The notes below the pieces were generated by a model. It did no database searches. It saw nothing but the letters and a program-made list of their open reading frames with translations, and was not told where the DNA came from. A program made the translations under genes and the position numbers. A stretch of DNA of 64,000 bases, from positions 372,001-436,000 of the forward strand of contig JADKBR010000001.1 of assembly GCA_016714975.1 (NCBI GenBank). Direction: 5' to 3'. This document shows, one piece after another, positions 8,163-17,254 of this stretch; the stretch's first letter is position 1, and each line of letters opens with the position of its first letter. This DNA is from Candidatus Dechloromonas phosphorivorans. GTDB lineage: Bacteria; Pseudomonadota; Gammaproteobacteria; Burkholderiales; Rhodocyclaceae.

Positions 8163-9866
8163 ATGATTCTGCTCAATCCGCGAAACATGGTTCGCAACTA
8201 TCCCGATCAACGCTCGCGGGAGATCATGGAAAAGACCATCGGCTTCTTCGAAAGGAAGGGGTTGACGAGGCTCAAGGAGGACTACAACGGCGCGGTCTGG
8301 TATGCGGACTTCATCGAGTTCTGCAAGCAGGAGGGTGTCCTCGCTTCGCTGATGACCCCCGCCCAACAGGGCAAGGAAGGCGAGAACGCCGTCTGGGACA
8401 CCTGGCGCGTCTGCGGCTTTGCCGAAATCCTCGGCTTTTACGGCCTGTGCTACTGGTACGTCTATCAGGTATCGGTGCTCGGCATCGGCCCGATCTGGAT
8501 GAGCGGCAACCAGGACGCACAAGCCAGAGCCAAGCGCCTGCTCGACGACGGCCACATCTTCGCCTTCGGACTCTCGGAAAAGGAGCACGGCGCCGACATC
8601 TACGCCTCGGACATGATCGTGACCCGGCTGGCCGATGGCAACTACTCCGCCACGGGCGGCAAGTACTACATCGGCAATGCCAACAAGGCGGCGATGGTGT
8701 CGGTCTTCGGCAAGATGGCCGATAGCGGCGAGTACATCTTCTTCGTCGCCGATTCGCAGCACCCGAACTACAAGCTGATCAGGAACACGGTGTATAGCCA
8801 GAACTATGTCGCCGAGTTCCACCTGGACAACTACCCGTTCACCGAAGCCGACGTCCTGCACAAGGGCGATGACGCCTGGAACGCGGCGCTCAACACCATC
8901 AATATCGGCAAGTACAACCTCGGCTGGGCGTCGATCGGCATGTGCACGCATGCCTTCTACGAAGCGATCGACCATGCCGCCAATCGCCGCCTGTACGGCA
9001 TGACGGTCACCGACTTCCCGCACGTCAGACAGTTGTTCACCGACGCCTACACCCGCCTGGTGGCGATGAAGCTGTTCGCGCTGCGCGCGGCAGACTACAT
9101 GAAGAGCGCCGCGGCCGAAGACCGCCGCTATCTGCTGTTCAACCCAATGGTCAAGATGAAGGTGACGACCCAGGGTGAGGAAGTCATCAACCTGCTGTGG
9201 GATGTCATTGCCGCCAAGGGGTTCGAGAAGGAGCCGTATTTCTCGATGGCCGCCGCCGACATCCGCTGCCTGCCCAAGCTGGAAGGCACGGTGCATGTGA
9301 ATATGGCGCTGATCATCAAGTTCATGGCCAACTATTTCTTCGCCCCGGCCGAATACCCGGAAATTCCCCGGCGCGACGACGGCGCCAACGACGACTTCCT
9401 GTTCAATCAGGGACCGACCAGGGGCTTGGGCACAATCAGGTTCCACGACTACCGCATCGCCTACGAGAGCTACGACCTGCCCAACCTGAACATGTTCAAG
9501 GAGCAGATCGCCCTGTTCAAGGAGATGGCCGTGCTGGCGCCGCCGACCAAGGCGCAGGCCACGGACATCGACTTCCTGCTGACCGCCGGCGAGATGTTCA
9601 CGCTCGTCGTCTACGGCCAGCTCATCCTAGAGAACGCGAAAATCTACAAGGTCGAAACCGAGGTGCTCGACCAGATATTCGACTTCATGGTGCGCGACTT
9701 CTCCAAGTTCGCGCTACAGATGTACTCGAAACCCAGCAGCAGCGAAGGGCAGATGGCGCAGTGCCTGAAGATGATCAGGAAGCCGGTGGTCGATGACCCG
9801 CGCTACGGCAAGGTGTGGTCAGAACACGTACTGAAGATGAAGGACCAGTACCGCATGCCGAAGTAG
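8163..9866 (+). CDS. acyl-CoA dehydrogenase family protein
   Basis: This 567-residue flavoprotein resembles acyl-CoA dehydrogenases: FAFGLSEKEHGADIYASDM corresponds to the FAD-contacting middle-domain region, followed by GKYYIGNANKAAMVSVFGK and the helical C-terminal domain with GWASIGMCTHAFYEAIDHA. It is much longer than the usual 380 or so residues, with an extra C-terminal region of about 150 residues that may be helical. GGAGTAACAC precedes the ATG. It lies downstream of the dienoyl-CoA isomerase gene, suggesting one transcript for acyl-CoA breakdown. The substrate chain type cannot be told from the sequence. Confidence 0.85.
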   Translation: MILLNPRNMVRNYPDQRSREIMEKTIGFFERKGLTRLKEDYNGAVWYADFIEFCKQEGVLASLMTPAQQGKEGENAVWDTWRVCGFAEILGFYGLCYWYVYQVSVLGIGPIWMSGNQDAQARAKRLLDDGHIFAFGLSEKEHGADIYASDMIVTRLADGNYSATGGKYYIGNANKAAMVSVFGKMADSGEYIFFVADSQHPNYKLIRNTVYSQNYVAEFHLDNYPFTEADVLHKGDDAWNAALNTINIGKYNLGWASIGMCTHAFYEAIDHAANRRLYGMTVTDFPHVRQLFTDAYTRLVAMKLFALRAADYMKSAAAEDRRYLLFNPMVKMKVTTQGEEVINLLWDVIAAKGFEKEPYFSMAAADIRCLPKLEGTVHVNMALIIKFMANYFFAPAEYPEIPRRDDGANDDFLFNQGPTRGLGTIRFHDYRIAYESYDLPNLNMFKEQIALFKEMAVLAPPTKAQATDIDFLLTAGEMFTLVVYGQLILENAKIYKVETEVLDQIFDFMVRDFSKFALQMYSKPSSSEGQMAQCLKMIRKPVVDDPRYGKVWSEHVLKMKDQYRMPK

Positions 9867-9870
9867 AATC

Positions 9871-9887
9871 GGGGAATCGATTTCCCC
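9871..9887. terminator. short hairpin between convergent genes
   Basis: GGGGAA and TTCCCC form a 6-bp stem with a 5-base loop, lying between the acyl-CoA dehydrogenase stop and the convergent GGDEF/EAL stop. There is no T-run, so it is only a weak terminator candidate. Confidence 0.35.
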
Positions 9888-9894
9888 AGCCTGG

Positions 9895-12837
9895 CTAGTG
9901 TAGCGACCAGGTCGGAGAATCAGCAGAAGGCGACCCAGCCAGCCGCATTCTGGCGAAGTTCAAAACAAACTCCGCCACTTTGGGATCCTGGATCAGGTCA
10001 ACCGCGGAATCCACGTGCAACAGTTGATCCTCGCTCACCGGCCGGCTTACCACATAACCCTGAACATGGTCGATTCCGGCCAGCGCCAGCGCTTCCAGCG
10101 TCGGCAGATCCTCGGCCCATTCGGCAATGGTCTGCATCCCAAAGTTGTGGGCCAGTTTGGCGATCGCCTCGATGATCGCCAGGCTCCCCGGATGACTGGC
10201 GGCATCCCGGACGAATGATCCGTCGATCTTCAGCGCATCGGCCGGCAATGCCTTCAAATAGGAAAACGACGTATAGCCGGCACCAAAATCATCAAGCGCC
10301 ACCCGGATGCCCGTCCGCCGCACCCGATCGATAAAATCGCGCGTGCTGCCGGTATCGCGAAGCGCCACACTTTCAGTGACCTCCAGGCAAAGTCGGTCCA
10401 TGGCTGCGGGACAATTGCTGAGCATCTCGAACGCTTCGCGGATGAAGACCTCATCGCTCAGAGAAGCGCCGCTCAGGTTCATGCTGACAAAACGCGTCTT
10501 GGCCAGACGGTTCTTGTTGCGCTCCAGCCACGCCAGCGTCGTCGCCAGCACCCAGCGGTCGACCAGCGTGATTCGCCCACTGTTTTCCGCAGCCCCGACA
10601 ATCGTCCCGGCCGGAACGATGCTGCCATCAGGGTCGCGCAGACGCAGCAGCATCTCGAAATTGAGGGATTGGCCAGGCGCACGCAGCGAAAGAATTGGCT
10701 GCATCACCAGAAACAGGCCATCGGGCGGACGATCCGCGCCAAAACGCCCGATCAGCCCGAGTTCCCGCCTGTATTCGCTCAGGACTTGTGAGCCGGCTTC
10801 GAAGACGCGCACACCCGAGCCCGTTGCCTTCGCCAACCGGCAGGCGCGATCCGTCGTCGAAATCACTTCCTTGAGGTTTGTCGGCGCCAGCAATTCGACC
10901 AAACCAATCGACACCCCGACCCTGAACCCCTTGCCGCCCGACTCGAAACTTCGCCCGGCCACCACGTCGACAATGTTCTGACAGATCAGGTTGGCCTGGG
11001 CAATATTGGTATCCTCCATGATGACCAGGAACTCGTCGCCCCCGACCCGACCCAGACGATGCTGCTTGATCGGCCAGGCCAACCGCTCACAAATCTGCCG
11101 CAGCACATCATCCCCCACCGCGTGCCCGAACAGGTCATTGATCAGCTTGAAACGGTCCAGATCGAGATAAGCCACCGCCAGCGGCTTTTCCGGCGAGCAG
11201 CGCTCAAGAGCCATCAGGGCGACCCCCTCGATGCCGCGGCGGTTCAAGACTTCGGTGAGCGCATCGAATTCCGAAAGGTAACGCAGCGTTTCGGTCGCCT
11301 GGTGGCGTTCGGTAATATCCTGCAGGGAACCTTCGATCAGCCCGCCGGCCCTGACAGCCTTGACCAGATAGCGTCGCGCTGAACCGCCGCCGTTCGGCAC
11401 ACCGGACAACTCGATTTCCGCCACGCCGGAAACAGCCAGCGCTTGATCAAGGGTACGCCAGGCCCCGGGTTGAAAACAACGTTCCCAGGCAACGTTTTGA
11501 TCCGCCTCGGCATGACCTCCCAGCATCGTCACCAACGCTGGATTGGTCTTCTGGAATTCACCATGGCGATTCAGCGTGAACAAGCCGACAGGAATCACAT
11601 CATAGATATGCTGCAACTCGGCCTGCGCCACGACGCGCTCCTGATGCTCGCGCCTGATGTATTCCGTGATGGTTAACGCGGCCAGCAAGCTTGAAAACAC
11701 GGCCGCGGTAACACTGTTTACACTGCCCGTTACTCCCCGAATTCCCAAAGCTGCCGCTACAACCTCAAGAAGTGTTCCCCCAAGGATGACAGCCAGGGAA
11801 AAGGCGTAACAGATTGCGATGAATGAACCCGCAAACCTTAGAATTCGGTAGAGCAGGAAGCCAGTCACCGATACCGCCAAAAACCCTGCCACCCAGGCAA
11901 TCGGCAAGAAACGCTGATACGGCAGGACAGCCGCAAGAATCAGCAATGGAATCGCCGACCAATCCAGGTAGCGGATGGCCCAGCGCCCACCGACCAACTG
12001 CAACTCCCGCTTGAACAAGCGCCCAAAAACGGCAATGGTCAAGGCATAGAACGAACTCATGGTCACCGCACGTATCGTTCCCAGCCAGTCAGCCGGAATC
12101 GCGTGCTCCAAGATCTGCGTATCCCAGCCGGCCGACAGTGCAGCCATCCGCATGTTGGCAACCAGCCATACGGCAAACACGGCAATCAGTGTGTCGCGGA
12201 AGACAAAGGCAACCATCAGCACGAAGACAGCCAGTATCCCCACCCCGCCATCGATCACGCCGCTGTTACGTTCGAACTTGCGCTGCGCCTCGGCAAGACC
12301 TGCGGCATCCCAACGCTGCACCGTCAGACGTGCCGGACCGCTGGATTCGACTCGGCACAGAACCTCACCTCTGAGGCCATCAAGATGGAACCCGCCCAGC
12401 GCCGTACGGATCTGACTCCCGCTCCGTTCGCGATCCGCAACACCGAGGGACTCCCCGGTCAACTGATTCCAGCACTCCAGACGCGTTGCGTGACGTGATG
12501 GCAAGACAATGACCGGGGCCAAACCCGGCCCTGCGGGTTCCGCCTGAAACGACACCCAGAAGGGGGCTTCTGACAGCCGCGTCTCCACTTGATTGATCTG
12601 CGGCGTTCCTTTCAGGCGTTCGGTTGCCTGAGCCGCCGACAATACCCCGCCATCGTCTCGCAGCACTTTGAACTTGACGGGCTCAACGCTGCCGAGGTCA
12701 TAGACTGGCTCCCAAAACAGCAGCGCGCATGCCGCAAAGACAGCGGCAGCGAAGGGCATGAGATAGAGCGCGACCCAGAGAAGCACTTTCTCACTCACGC
12801 CCTGAGCTCCGGCGGGTGCGGAAAACGGCGTCGTCAT
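9895..12837 (-). CDS. membrane GGDEF/EAL cyclic-di-GMP protein with PAS domain
   Basis: Starting at the ATG at 12837 the protein has 980 residues. A first membrane helix lies near residues 17-42, a periplasmic region follows to about 190, and seven or so helices lie at 195-390 in the manner of 7TMR-DISM sensors. A PAS domain spans about 403-510, a GGDEF domain carries GGDEF at 599-603, and an EAL domain carries EML at 728-730 in place of EAL. EVTESVALRD and DDFGAGYTSFSYL in the EAL part suggest the phosphodiesterase can work. No RxxD inhibitory site is visible before GGDEF. The frame is open to an ATG at 12966; neither start has a strong ribosome site. Confidence 0.88.
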   Translation of the reverse strand: MTTPFSAPAGAQGVSEKVLLWVALYLMPFAAAVFAACALLFWEPVYDLGSVEPVKFKVLRDDGGVLSAAQATERLKGTPQINQVETRLSEAPFWVSFQAEPAGPGLAPVIVLPSRHATRLECWNQLTGESLGVADRERSGSQIRTALGGFHLDGLRGEVLCRVESSGPARLTVQRWDAAGLAEAQRKFERNSGVIDGGVGILAVFVLMVAFVFRDTLIAVFAVWLVANMRMAALSAGWDTQILEHAIPADWLGTIRAVTMSSFYALTIAVFGRLFKRELQLVGGRWAIRYLDWSAIPLLILAAVLPYQRFLPIAWVAGFLAVSVTGFLLYRILRFAGSFIAICYAFSLAVILGGTLLEVVAAALGIRGVTGSVNSVTAAVFSSLLAALTITEYIRREHQERVVAQAELQHIYDVIPVGLFTLNRHGEFQKTNPALVTMLGGHAEADQNVAWERCFQPGAWRTLDQALAVSGVAEIELSGVPNGGGSARRYLVKAVRAGGLIEGSLQDITERHQATETLRYLSEFDALTEVLNRRGIEGVALMALERCSPEKPLAVAYLDLDRFKLINDLFGHAVGDDVLRQICERLAWPIKQHRLGRVGGDEFLVIMEDTNIAQANLICQNIVDVVAGRSFESGGKGFRVGVSIGLVELLAPTNLKEVISTTDRACRLAKATGSGVRVFEAGSQVLSEYRRELGLIGRFGADRPPDGLFLVMQPILSLRAPGQSLNFEMLLRLRDPDGSIVPAGTIVGAAENSGRITLVDRWVLATTLAWLERNKNRLAKTRFVSMNLSGASLSDEVFIREAFEMLSNCPAAMDRLCLEVTESVALRDTGSTRDFIDRVRRTGIRVALDDFGAGYTSFSYLKALPADALKIDGSFVRDAASHPGSLAIIEAIAKLAHNFGMQTIAEWAEDLPTLEALALAGIDHVQGYVVSRPVSEDQLLHVDSAVDLIQDPKVAEFVLNFARMRLAGSPSADSPTWSLH

Positions 12838-12966
12838 CGCTTGGCTACCGCTGTGGTCTTGGATTGCATCTCGCTCGTGCGCATACTGGGTTAACGGAAA
12901 TGCGCGCCAGTGCTTGAGCCATCTTGCGCAAATCCGGAGCCAATGTATCAATTCTCGCTCAATCAT

Positions 12967-13323
12967 GCCACATGATGCGCAATTCCCGTGCGGGCGATGT
13001 GGACGCGGAGGAGAGATTCAAAGACCACGCTGTGGTCTGCGCCGACCCCGGAGCAAGCGGCGTGCCTGGCCCTGGCCGGAGGGCCAGGCGGTTGGCATCA
13101 AGCGGAACCCAATCCAGCCATGGTCATTCCGGCCAGGCTTGTCGATACGATCAAGCTTGACGACCGCAGCGCTCCGGACGGGTTCGCTTCCGTCACTTGC
13201 CAGCAAACCCTCATTCCGCCGGCAACAAGTGGCGCGCAAGGCGCTTCAATCAGCCGCGGTCGACCTCTCCCGAAAAGCCGGAATCACCGCCCGCTAGCCG
13301 ATATGCGGCAATTTGACGCCCCG
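12967..13323. other. 357-bp intergenic region with two perfect hairpins
   Basis: Between the acyltransferase gene and the GGDEF/EAL gene no supported gene is seen. Two perfect inverted repeats stand out: AGACCAC/GTGGTCT with a 3-base loop (13022-13038) and a 9-bp stem GCCTGGCCC/GGGCCAGGC with an 8-base loop (13064-13089). Neither is followed by a T-run on either strand. They may end the acyltransferase transcript or fold in the GGDEF/EAL leader. Confidence 0.5.
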
Positions 13324-14043
13324 TCAGGCATTCAATGCAGGGCGCGCTTTTTCCCGGCCGCGCCTGTAAGCGAAACGAGGACCGGCAATGTCGGACAAGC
13401 GAATGTCAGGGTGCGTTGTCTGAAAGACGAAGGTAAAGAGCGGATGCTTCACTGCGGCCCATTTGGCGAATGCGTCCTGGACCGAGAACGCCATCACGCG
13501 GTGCGGCATGTTCCCGACATGGTGCATGGGCACCAGGGTACCGCCGGGAATGACATCCTGAAACATCAGCGACTCGTAGAGTTGATCAAGCGGCTTGCGG
13601 GCCGTGATCACCATCCAGTCGATGTCCGCTTCGATGCAATAGAAGTAGTAGGCCTTGTAGAGCGCGATTCTGACCAGCCGACCGATCGCGCTCTGGTCGA
13701 CGCCGAGGCGGGTAGCTTCGGCCTGGCTGGTGCCTTCCAGCCAGGAAGGTAGCGTTACTGATTCCTCGAGTCGCAGCGGGCTATGGGAATTGGTTTGAAT
13801 ACGCATCGTTCCCAGCGGAGAACCGTCAAGTTTTGCCTCGGCGAGAAGCACCAGAGCGCCGTCGTCGTAATCAGCGGATTCTGGCACCCGCAGGCTGGCG
13901 GCAAACTCGGGAACATGGCGGTCGTAGGCGCGGTGACGGATATCGACCGCCTTGAGCAGGTCATCTTCGTTTACCGCACGCCGGATGACGAACGGCAGGA
14001 GTTCTTCGCGCAGGTTCGAAGAATCCTGATCTCTCATGTTCAT
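13324..14043 (-). CDS. FeeM-like N-acyl amino acid synthase / GNAT-fold acyltransferase
   Basis: The 239-residue protein resembles the FeeM-type N-acyl amino acid synthase core, a GNAT-fold relative of acyl-homoserine-lactone synthases. Visible segments are the N-terminal VDIRHRAYDRHVPEF, the strand LGTMRIQTNS, the acidic motif EATRLGVDQ, and ALYKAYYFYCIEADIDWMV. Such enzymes join an acyl chain from acyl-ACP to an amino group. ATG at 14043 with GGGAG seven bases upstream is chosen over an upstream in-frame start. The acceptor is unknown; a role with the GGDEF/EAL gene downstream is only suggested by position. Confidence 0.7.
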   Translation of the reverse strand: MNMRDQDSSNLREELLPFVIRRAVNEDDLLKAVDIRHRAYDRHVPEFAASLRVPESADYDDGALVLLAEAKLDGSPLGTMRIQTNSHSPLRLEESVTLPSWLEGTSQAEATRLGVDQSAIGRLVRIALYKAYYFYCIEADIDWMVITARKPLDQLYESLMFQDVIPGGTLVPMHHVGNMPHRVMAFSVQDAFAKWAAVKHPLFTFVFQTTHPDIRLSDIAGPRFAYRRGREKARPALNA

Positions 14044-14339
14044 GTCTAACTCCCGATTGAGTTGATGAAGCCCCACATAGGAACGTCGCCAGCTTGCACC
14101 GGGAACAAGAGCAGCCAAGCACCGAAAAGCGGCAATAAACATGCGTACTTCTCGGGAAATCGAACTTTCCGGTCACGTTGACCAGGTCTTTGCGGAGGAC
14201 TTGGCCGGCGGTCAGTCACGCTCCCCGTGAAATGATCGCGTTCCATGGTCGACCGTGCAGCGCAGTTGGAAACGCCGCAGCCCAAGGTCGCATCGCGGCT
14301 TACCCACCTTTGTCGGCTGCGACACTCGTTGCCTGGTGC

Positions 14340-16454
14340 TCAAACCGGTGTCAGCTTTGCATATTCGAGCGCCAGCCACTTTAGCCCGCTGCCACCGAAA
14401 TTCACCTGCACCCGCGCATCGGCGCCGCGCCCTTCACTGGCGACGATGACGCCGATGCCGAACCGGCCATGCTCGACAGTCTGCCCGATGCGCAGGCCAC
14501 CACCGGATGGGCTCAAGGCCGGCGCCGCGGCGGCTTCCCCCTTTTTGTTCAGCTTGAGCAGCAGGTTCTCCGGGATTTCTTCGAGGAAGGCCGAGGGCAC
14601 GCAGTAGCGCGTCTGTCCGTGCAACATCCGCGTCTGTGCGCAGGAGACGTAGAGGCGCTTGCGAGCGCGGGTCACGGCAACGTACATCAGGCGGCGCTCC
14701 TCCTCCAGCCCTTCGCGCCCTTGGGCGGTGGAATTCTCGTGCGGAAAAAGTCCTTGTTCGAGGCCGGTGATGAAAACCACGTCGAATTCAAGGCCCTTGG
14801 CGGCGTGCACCGACATCAATTGCACCGCTTCCTGGCCTTCGCCGGCCTGGTGCTCGCCGGCCTCCAGCGAAGCGTGGGCGAGGAAGGAGGCGAGCGCGCC
14901 GCCCTCGCCGATGGTGCCTTCGTCGTCGACGAAGGTGGCGGCGGCGTTGATCAGTTCGTCGAGGTTCTCCAGGCGCTCCTGGCCTTCCTTCTCGGTCCGG
15001 TAGTGCTGGGCGAGGCCGGATTTTTCGATGACGTGCTCGACCATTTCGGGCAGGGGGAGATTGACCGTTTCCTGACGCAGCACTTCGATCAGGCGAACGA
15101 ACGCGCCGACTGTCTGCCCGGCCTTGCCGCTCAGCGAGGCGGCGGCGTTATAGAGACTGGAATTGATCTGGTGCGCCGTCGCCTGAAGGTTTTCCAGCGA
15201 ACGGGCGCCGATGCCGCGGGTCGGGAAATTGACGACGCGCAGGAAGGCCGTGTCGTCGTCCGCGTTGCCGAGCAGTCGGAGGTAGGCCAGCGCGTGCTTG
15301 ATTTCCTGGCGTTCGAAGAAGCGCAGGCCGCCGTAAACCTTGTACGGCACGCCCTTGGCGAACAGTTCATGCTCGAGGACGCGCGACTGCGCGTTGGAAC
15401 GATAGAGGATGGCACACTGCGTCGCCGGGACCCCGTCGCGCACCAGTTCGCGGATCTCGTCGATGACGAAGCGCGCCTCGTCAAGGTCGGAATACGCCTC
15501 GAAGGCGCGGATACGCTCGCCCGCTCCGGCATCGGTCCACAGATTCTTGCCGAGCCGTTCGCGGTTGTGCTTGATCAGCGCATTGGCGGCAGCCAGGATG
15601 TTGCCATGCGAACGGTAGTTCTGCTCGAGGCGGATGACGTTGTCGCCGGCCCAGTCGCGCTCGAATTCGCGCATGTTGCCGACTTCAGCGCCACGGAAGG
15701 CGTAGATGCTCTGGTCGTCGTCGCCAACCGCGAAAACCCTGGCGCCGCCGCCGGCGAGCAGCTTCAGCCAGGCGTATTGCAGCTTGTTGGTATCCTGGAA
15801 CTCATCGACCAGGATATAGCGGAAGCGCTCCTGATAATGCTTGCGCAGCGGCTCGTTACGCTGCAACAACTCGTAACAGCGCAGCAGCAGTTCGGCGAAA
15901 TCGACGACACCTTCGCGATTGCACTGGGTTTCATACTCGCTATAGAGCTCGACGCGTTTCTGCGTGTAGTTATCGTAGACCTCCGCCTGCGCTGCCCGCA
16001 CGCCCTGCTCCTTGTGGGCGTTGATGAAATGGCACAGCTCGCGCGGCGGGTATTTCTGGTCGTCAATGTTGAGGTTCTTCAGCAGGCGCTTGACCATCGC
16101 CAACTGGTCGGCCGAATCGAGGATCTGGAAGGTCTGCGGCAGCCCGGCCTCGCGGTAGTGCGCGCGCAACAGGCGGTTGCACAGGCCGTGGAAGGTGCCG
16201 ATCCACATGCCGCGCGTATTGATCGGCACCAGCGCCGACAGGCGCGCGGTCATCTCCCTGGCCGCCTTGTTGGTGAAGGTCACCGCCAGCACGCCGTGCG
16301 GTCCGACCTGCCCGGTCGACATCAGCCAGGCGATGCGCGTGGTCAGCACCCGCGTCTTGCCGCTCCCGGCGCCGGCGAGGATCAGCGAATGCACCGGGGG
16401 CAGCGTCACTGCCTGCAGTTGCGGCACGTTCAGATTGGTCAAGAGGTCAGACAT
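14340..16454 (-). CDS. uvrD: ATP-dependent DNA helicase UvrD/PcrA/Rep family
   Basis: This 704-residue superfamily 1A helicase unwinds DNA 3' to 5' in excision and mismatch repair. All helicase motifs are visible in order: the Q-like motif LNVPQLQAV, Walker A AGAGSGKT, DEFQDTN (motif II), GDDDQSIYAFRGA (III), QNYRSHGN (IV), VHAAKGLEFDVVFITGL (V) and YVAVTRARKRLYVS (VI). The C-terminus ends in a Tudor-like region with VEHGRFGIGVIVASEGRG, as in UvrD and PcrA. The ATG at 16454 (MSDLLTNLN) is preferred to an upstream in-frame start because the family begins there. Confidence 0.93.
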   Translation of the reverse strand: MSDLLTNLNVPQLQAVTLPPVHSLILAGAGSGKTRVLTTRIAWLMSTGQVGPHGVLAVTFTNKAAREMTARLSALVPINTRGMWIGTFHGLCNRLLRAHYREAGLPQTFQILDSADQLAMVKRLLKNLNIDDQKYPPRELCHFINAHKEQGVRAAQAEVYDNYTQKRVELYSEYETQCNREGVVDFAELLLRCYELLQRNEPLRKHYQERFRYILVDEFQDTNKLQYAWLKLLAGGGARVFAVGDDDQSIYAFRGAEVGNMREFERDWAGDNVIRLEQNYRSHGNILAAANALIKHNRERLGKNLWTDAGAGERIRAFEAYSDLDEARFVIDEIRELVRDGVPATQCAILYRSNAQSRVLEHELFAKGVPYKVYGGLRFFERQEIKHALAYLRLLGNADDDTAFLRVVNFPTRGIGARSLENLQATAHQINSSLYNAAASLSGKAGQTVGAFVRLIEVLRQETVNLPLPEMVEHVIEKSGLAQHYRTEKEGQERLENLDELINAAATFVDDEGTIGEGGALASFLAHASLEAGEHQAGEGQEAVQLMSVHAAKGLEFDVVFITGLEQGLFPHENSTAQGREGLEEERRLMYVAVTRARKRLYVSCAQTRMLHGQTRYCVPSAFLEEIPENLLLKLNKKGEAAAAPALSPSGGGLRIGQTVEHGRFGIGVIVASEGRGADARVQVNFGGSGLKWLALEYAKLTPV

Positions 16455-16592
16455 AAGGCGAATCTCGTCCGGAAACGACGGTGGAACGGCAGGTTGCCAG
16501 GCACGTGGACACGGTGGCCGGAGTAGCCGGTTGCCATTGTGCAACGCAACAACCCGGTTAGTAGAATTAACCTACCCCCAACTGTTTCAGGC

Positions 16593-16619
16593 GCAGTATA
16601 CTTTCTCCAAGTATATTGC
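16593..16619. repeat. 11-bp inverted repeat upstream of the 113-aa gene
   Basis: GCAGTATACTT and AAGTATATTGC form an inverted repeat with a TCTCC centre and one G-T mismatch. It lies in the AT-richer part of the divergent region between uvrD and the small gene starting at 16696. It could be an operator or a transcript hairpin; TATACT inside it also looks like a -10 element. Confidence 0.55.
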
Positions 16620-16695
16620 AGTGCACAAAACTTTTTGCCCACAAGGCAGTCGAATCGCAGGTTGGCTACCGCCACGAAGTGAAAGGAGCAACAAC

Positions 16696-17037
16696 ATGAA
16701 AGCACCAAAAATTCTCCCCTGGATCGCCAGGAAGGCCGGTATCAGCGACGAACTCGCCCTCAAGCTATGGCGCCGCGCGATCTCCGAAGCCGAGTACCTA
16801 GCCGGCAAGGCCGAGGGTTCCGATTACTGGGGCTTGGCCGTCGAGCGCTTTCTTGACATCGTCGAGGACGAAGTCGGGCGGGCCCCGCAATACGGACCGA
16901 CGCCGGTGCCGAGGCTGTCATGGATGTGGCGCCACCAGTCCCGGATCTCGCTGATGTCGCTGATCGCCACGCAGAATACCTGCCATTTCTTGCAGGATAC
17001 TTGGGCAAACGTCTGCGGACCACGAAAAGCCGCATGA
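16696..17037 (+). CDS. conserved-looking small protein of unknown function
   Basis: A 113-residue protein starts MKAPKILPWIARKAGISDEL and continues LWRRAISEAEYLAGKAEGSD; the first 70 residues look like a compact helical domain with acidic end (RFLDIVEDEVG). The ribosome site AAAGGAG lies eight bases before the ATG at 16696, which is the main evidence that the gene is real. The C-terminal part is basic and Ser/Thr-rich with no recognised motif. No signal peptide or membrane segment is seen. It is divergent from uvrD and followed by leuS on the same strand, 217 bases away. I do not recognise a function. Confidence 0.7.
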   Translation: MKAPKILPWIARKAGISDELALKLWRRAISEAEYLAGKAEGSDYWGLAVERFLDIVEDEVGRAPQYGPTPVPRLSWMWRHQSRISLMSLIATQNTCHFLQDTWANVCGPRKAA

Positions 17038-17212
17038 CCGGGCCAGATCGGCGCTGGCTATCCACAGCCGGGAACGGCTAGTCCCGGCCGGTCCCGGCCC
17101 GCGAACCGGTCCGAGCCTGGCGCCCGGACATTCGGCTTGCCGGGCCACCCAACTATTCGCCGGGCAGCCGGCGTATCCTTTTCGCTGTCGCCGCCTGAGG
17201 GGGAAGCCCCGG

Positions 17213-17218
17213 TATAAT
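17213..17218 (+). promoter_or_regulatory. candidate -10 element for leuS
   Basis: A perfect TATAAT stands 36 bases before the leuS ATG. A matching -35 element is not evident in the GC-rich sequence upstream. Confidence 0.4.
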
Positions 17219-17254
17219 CGGCGGTTTATCCGCCAACCGACCAGCGACTCATCC

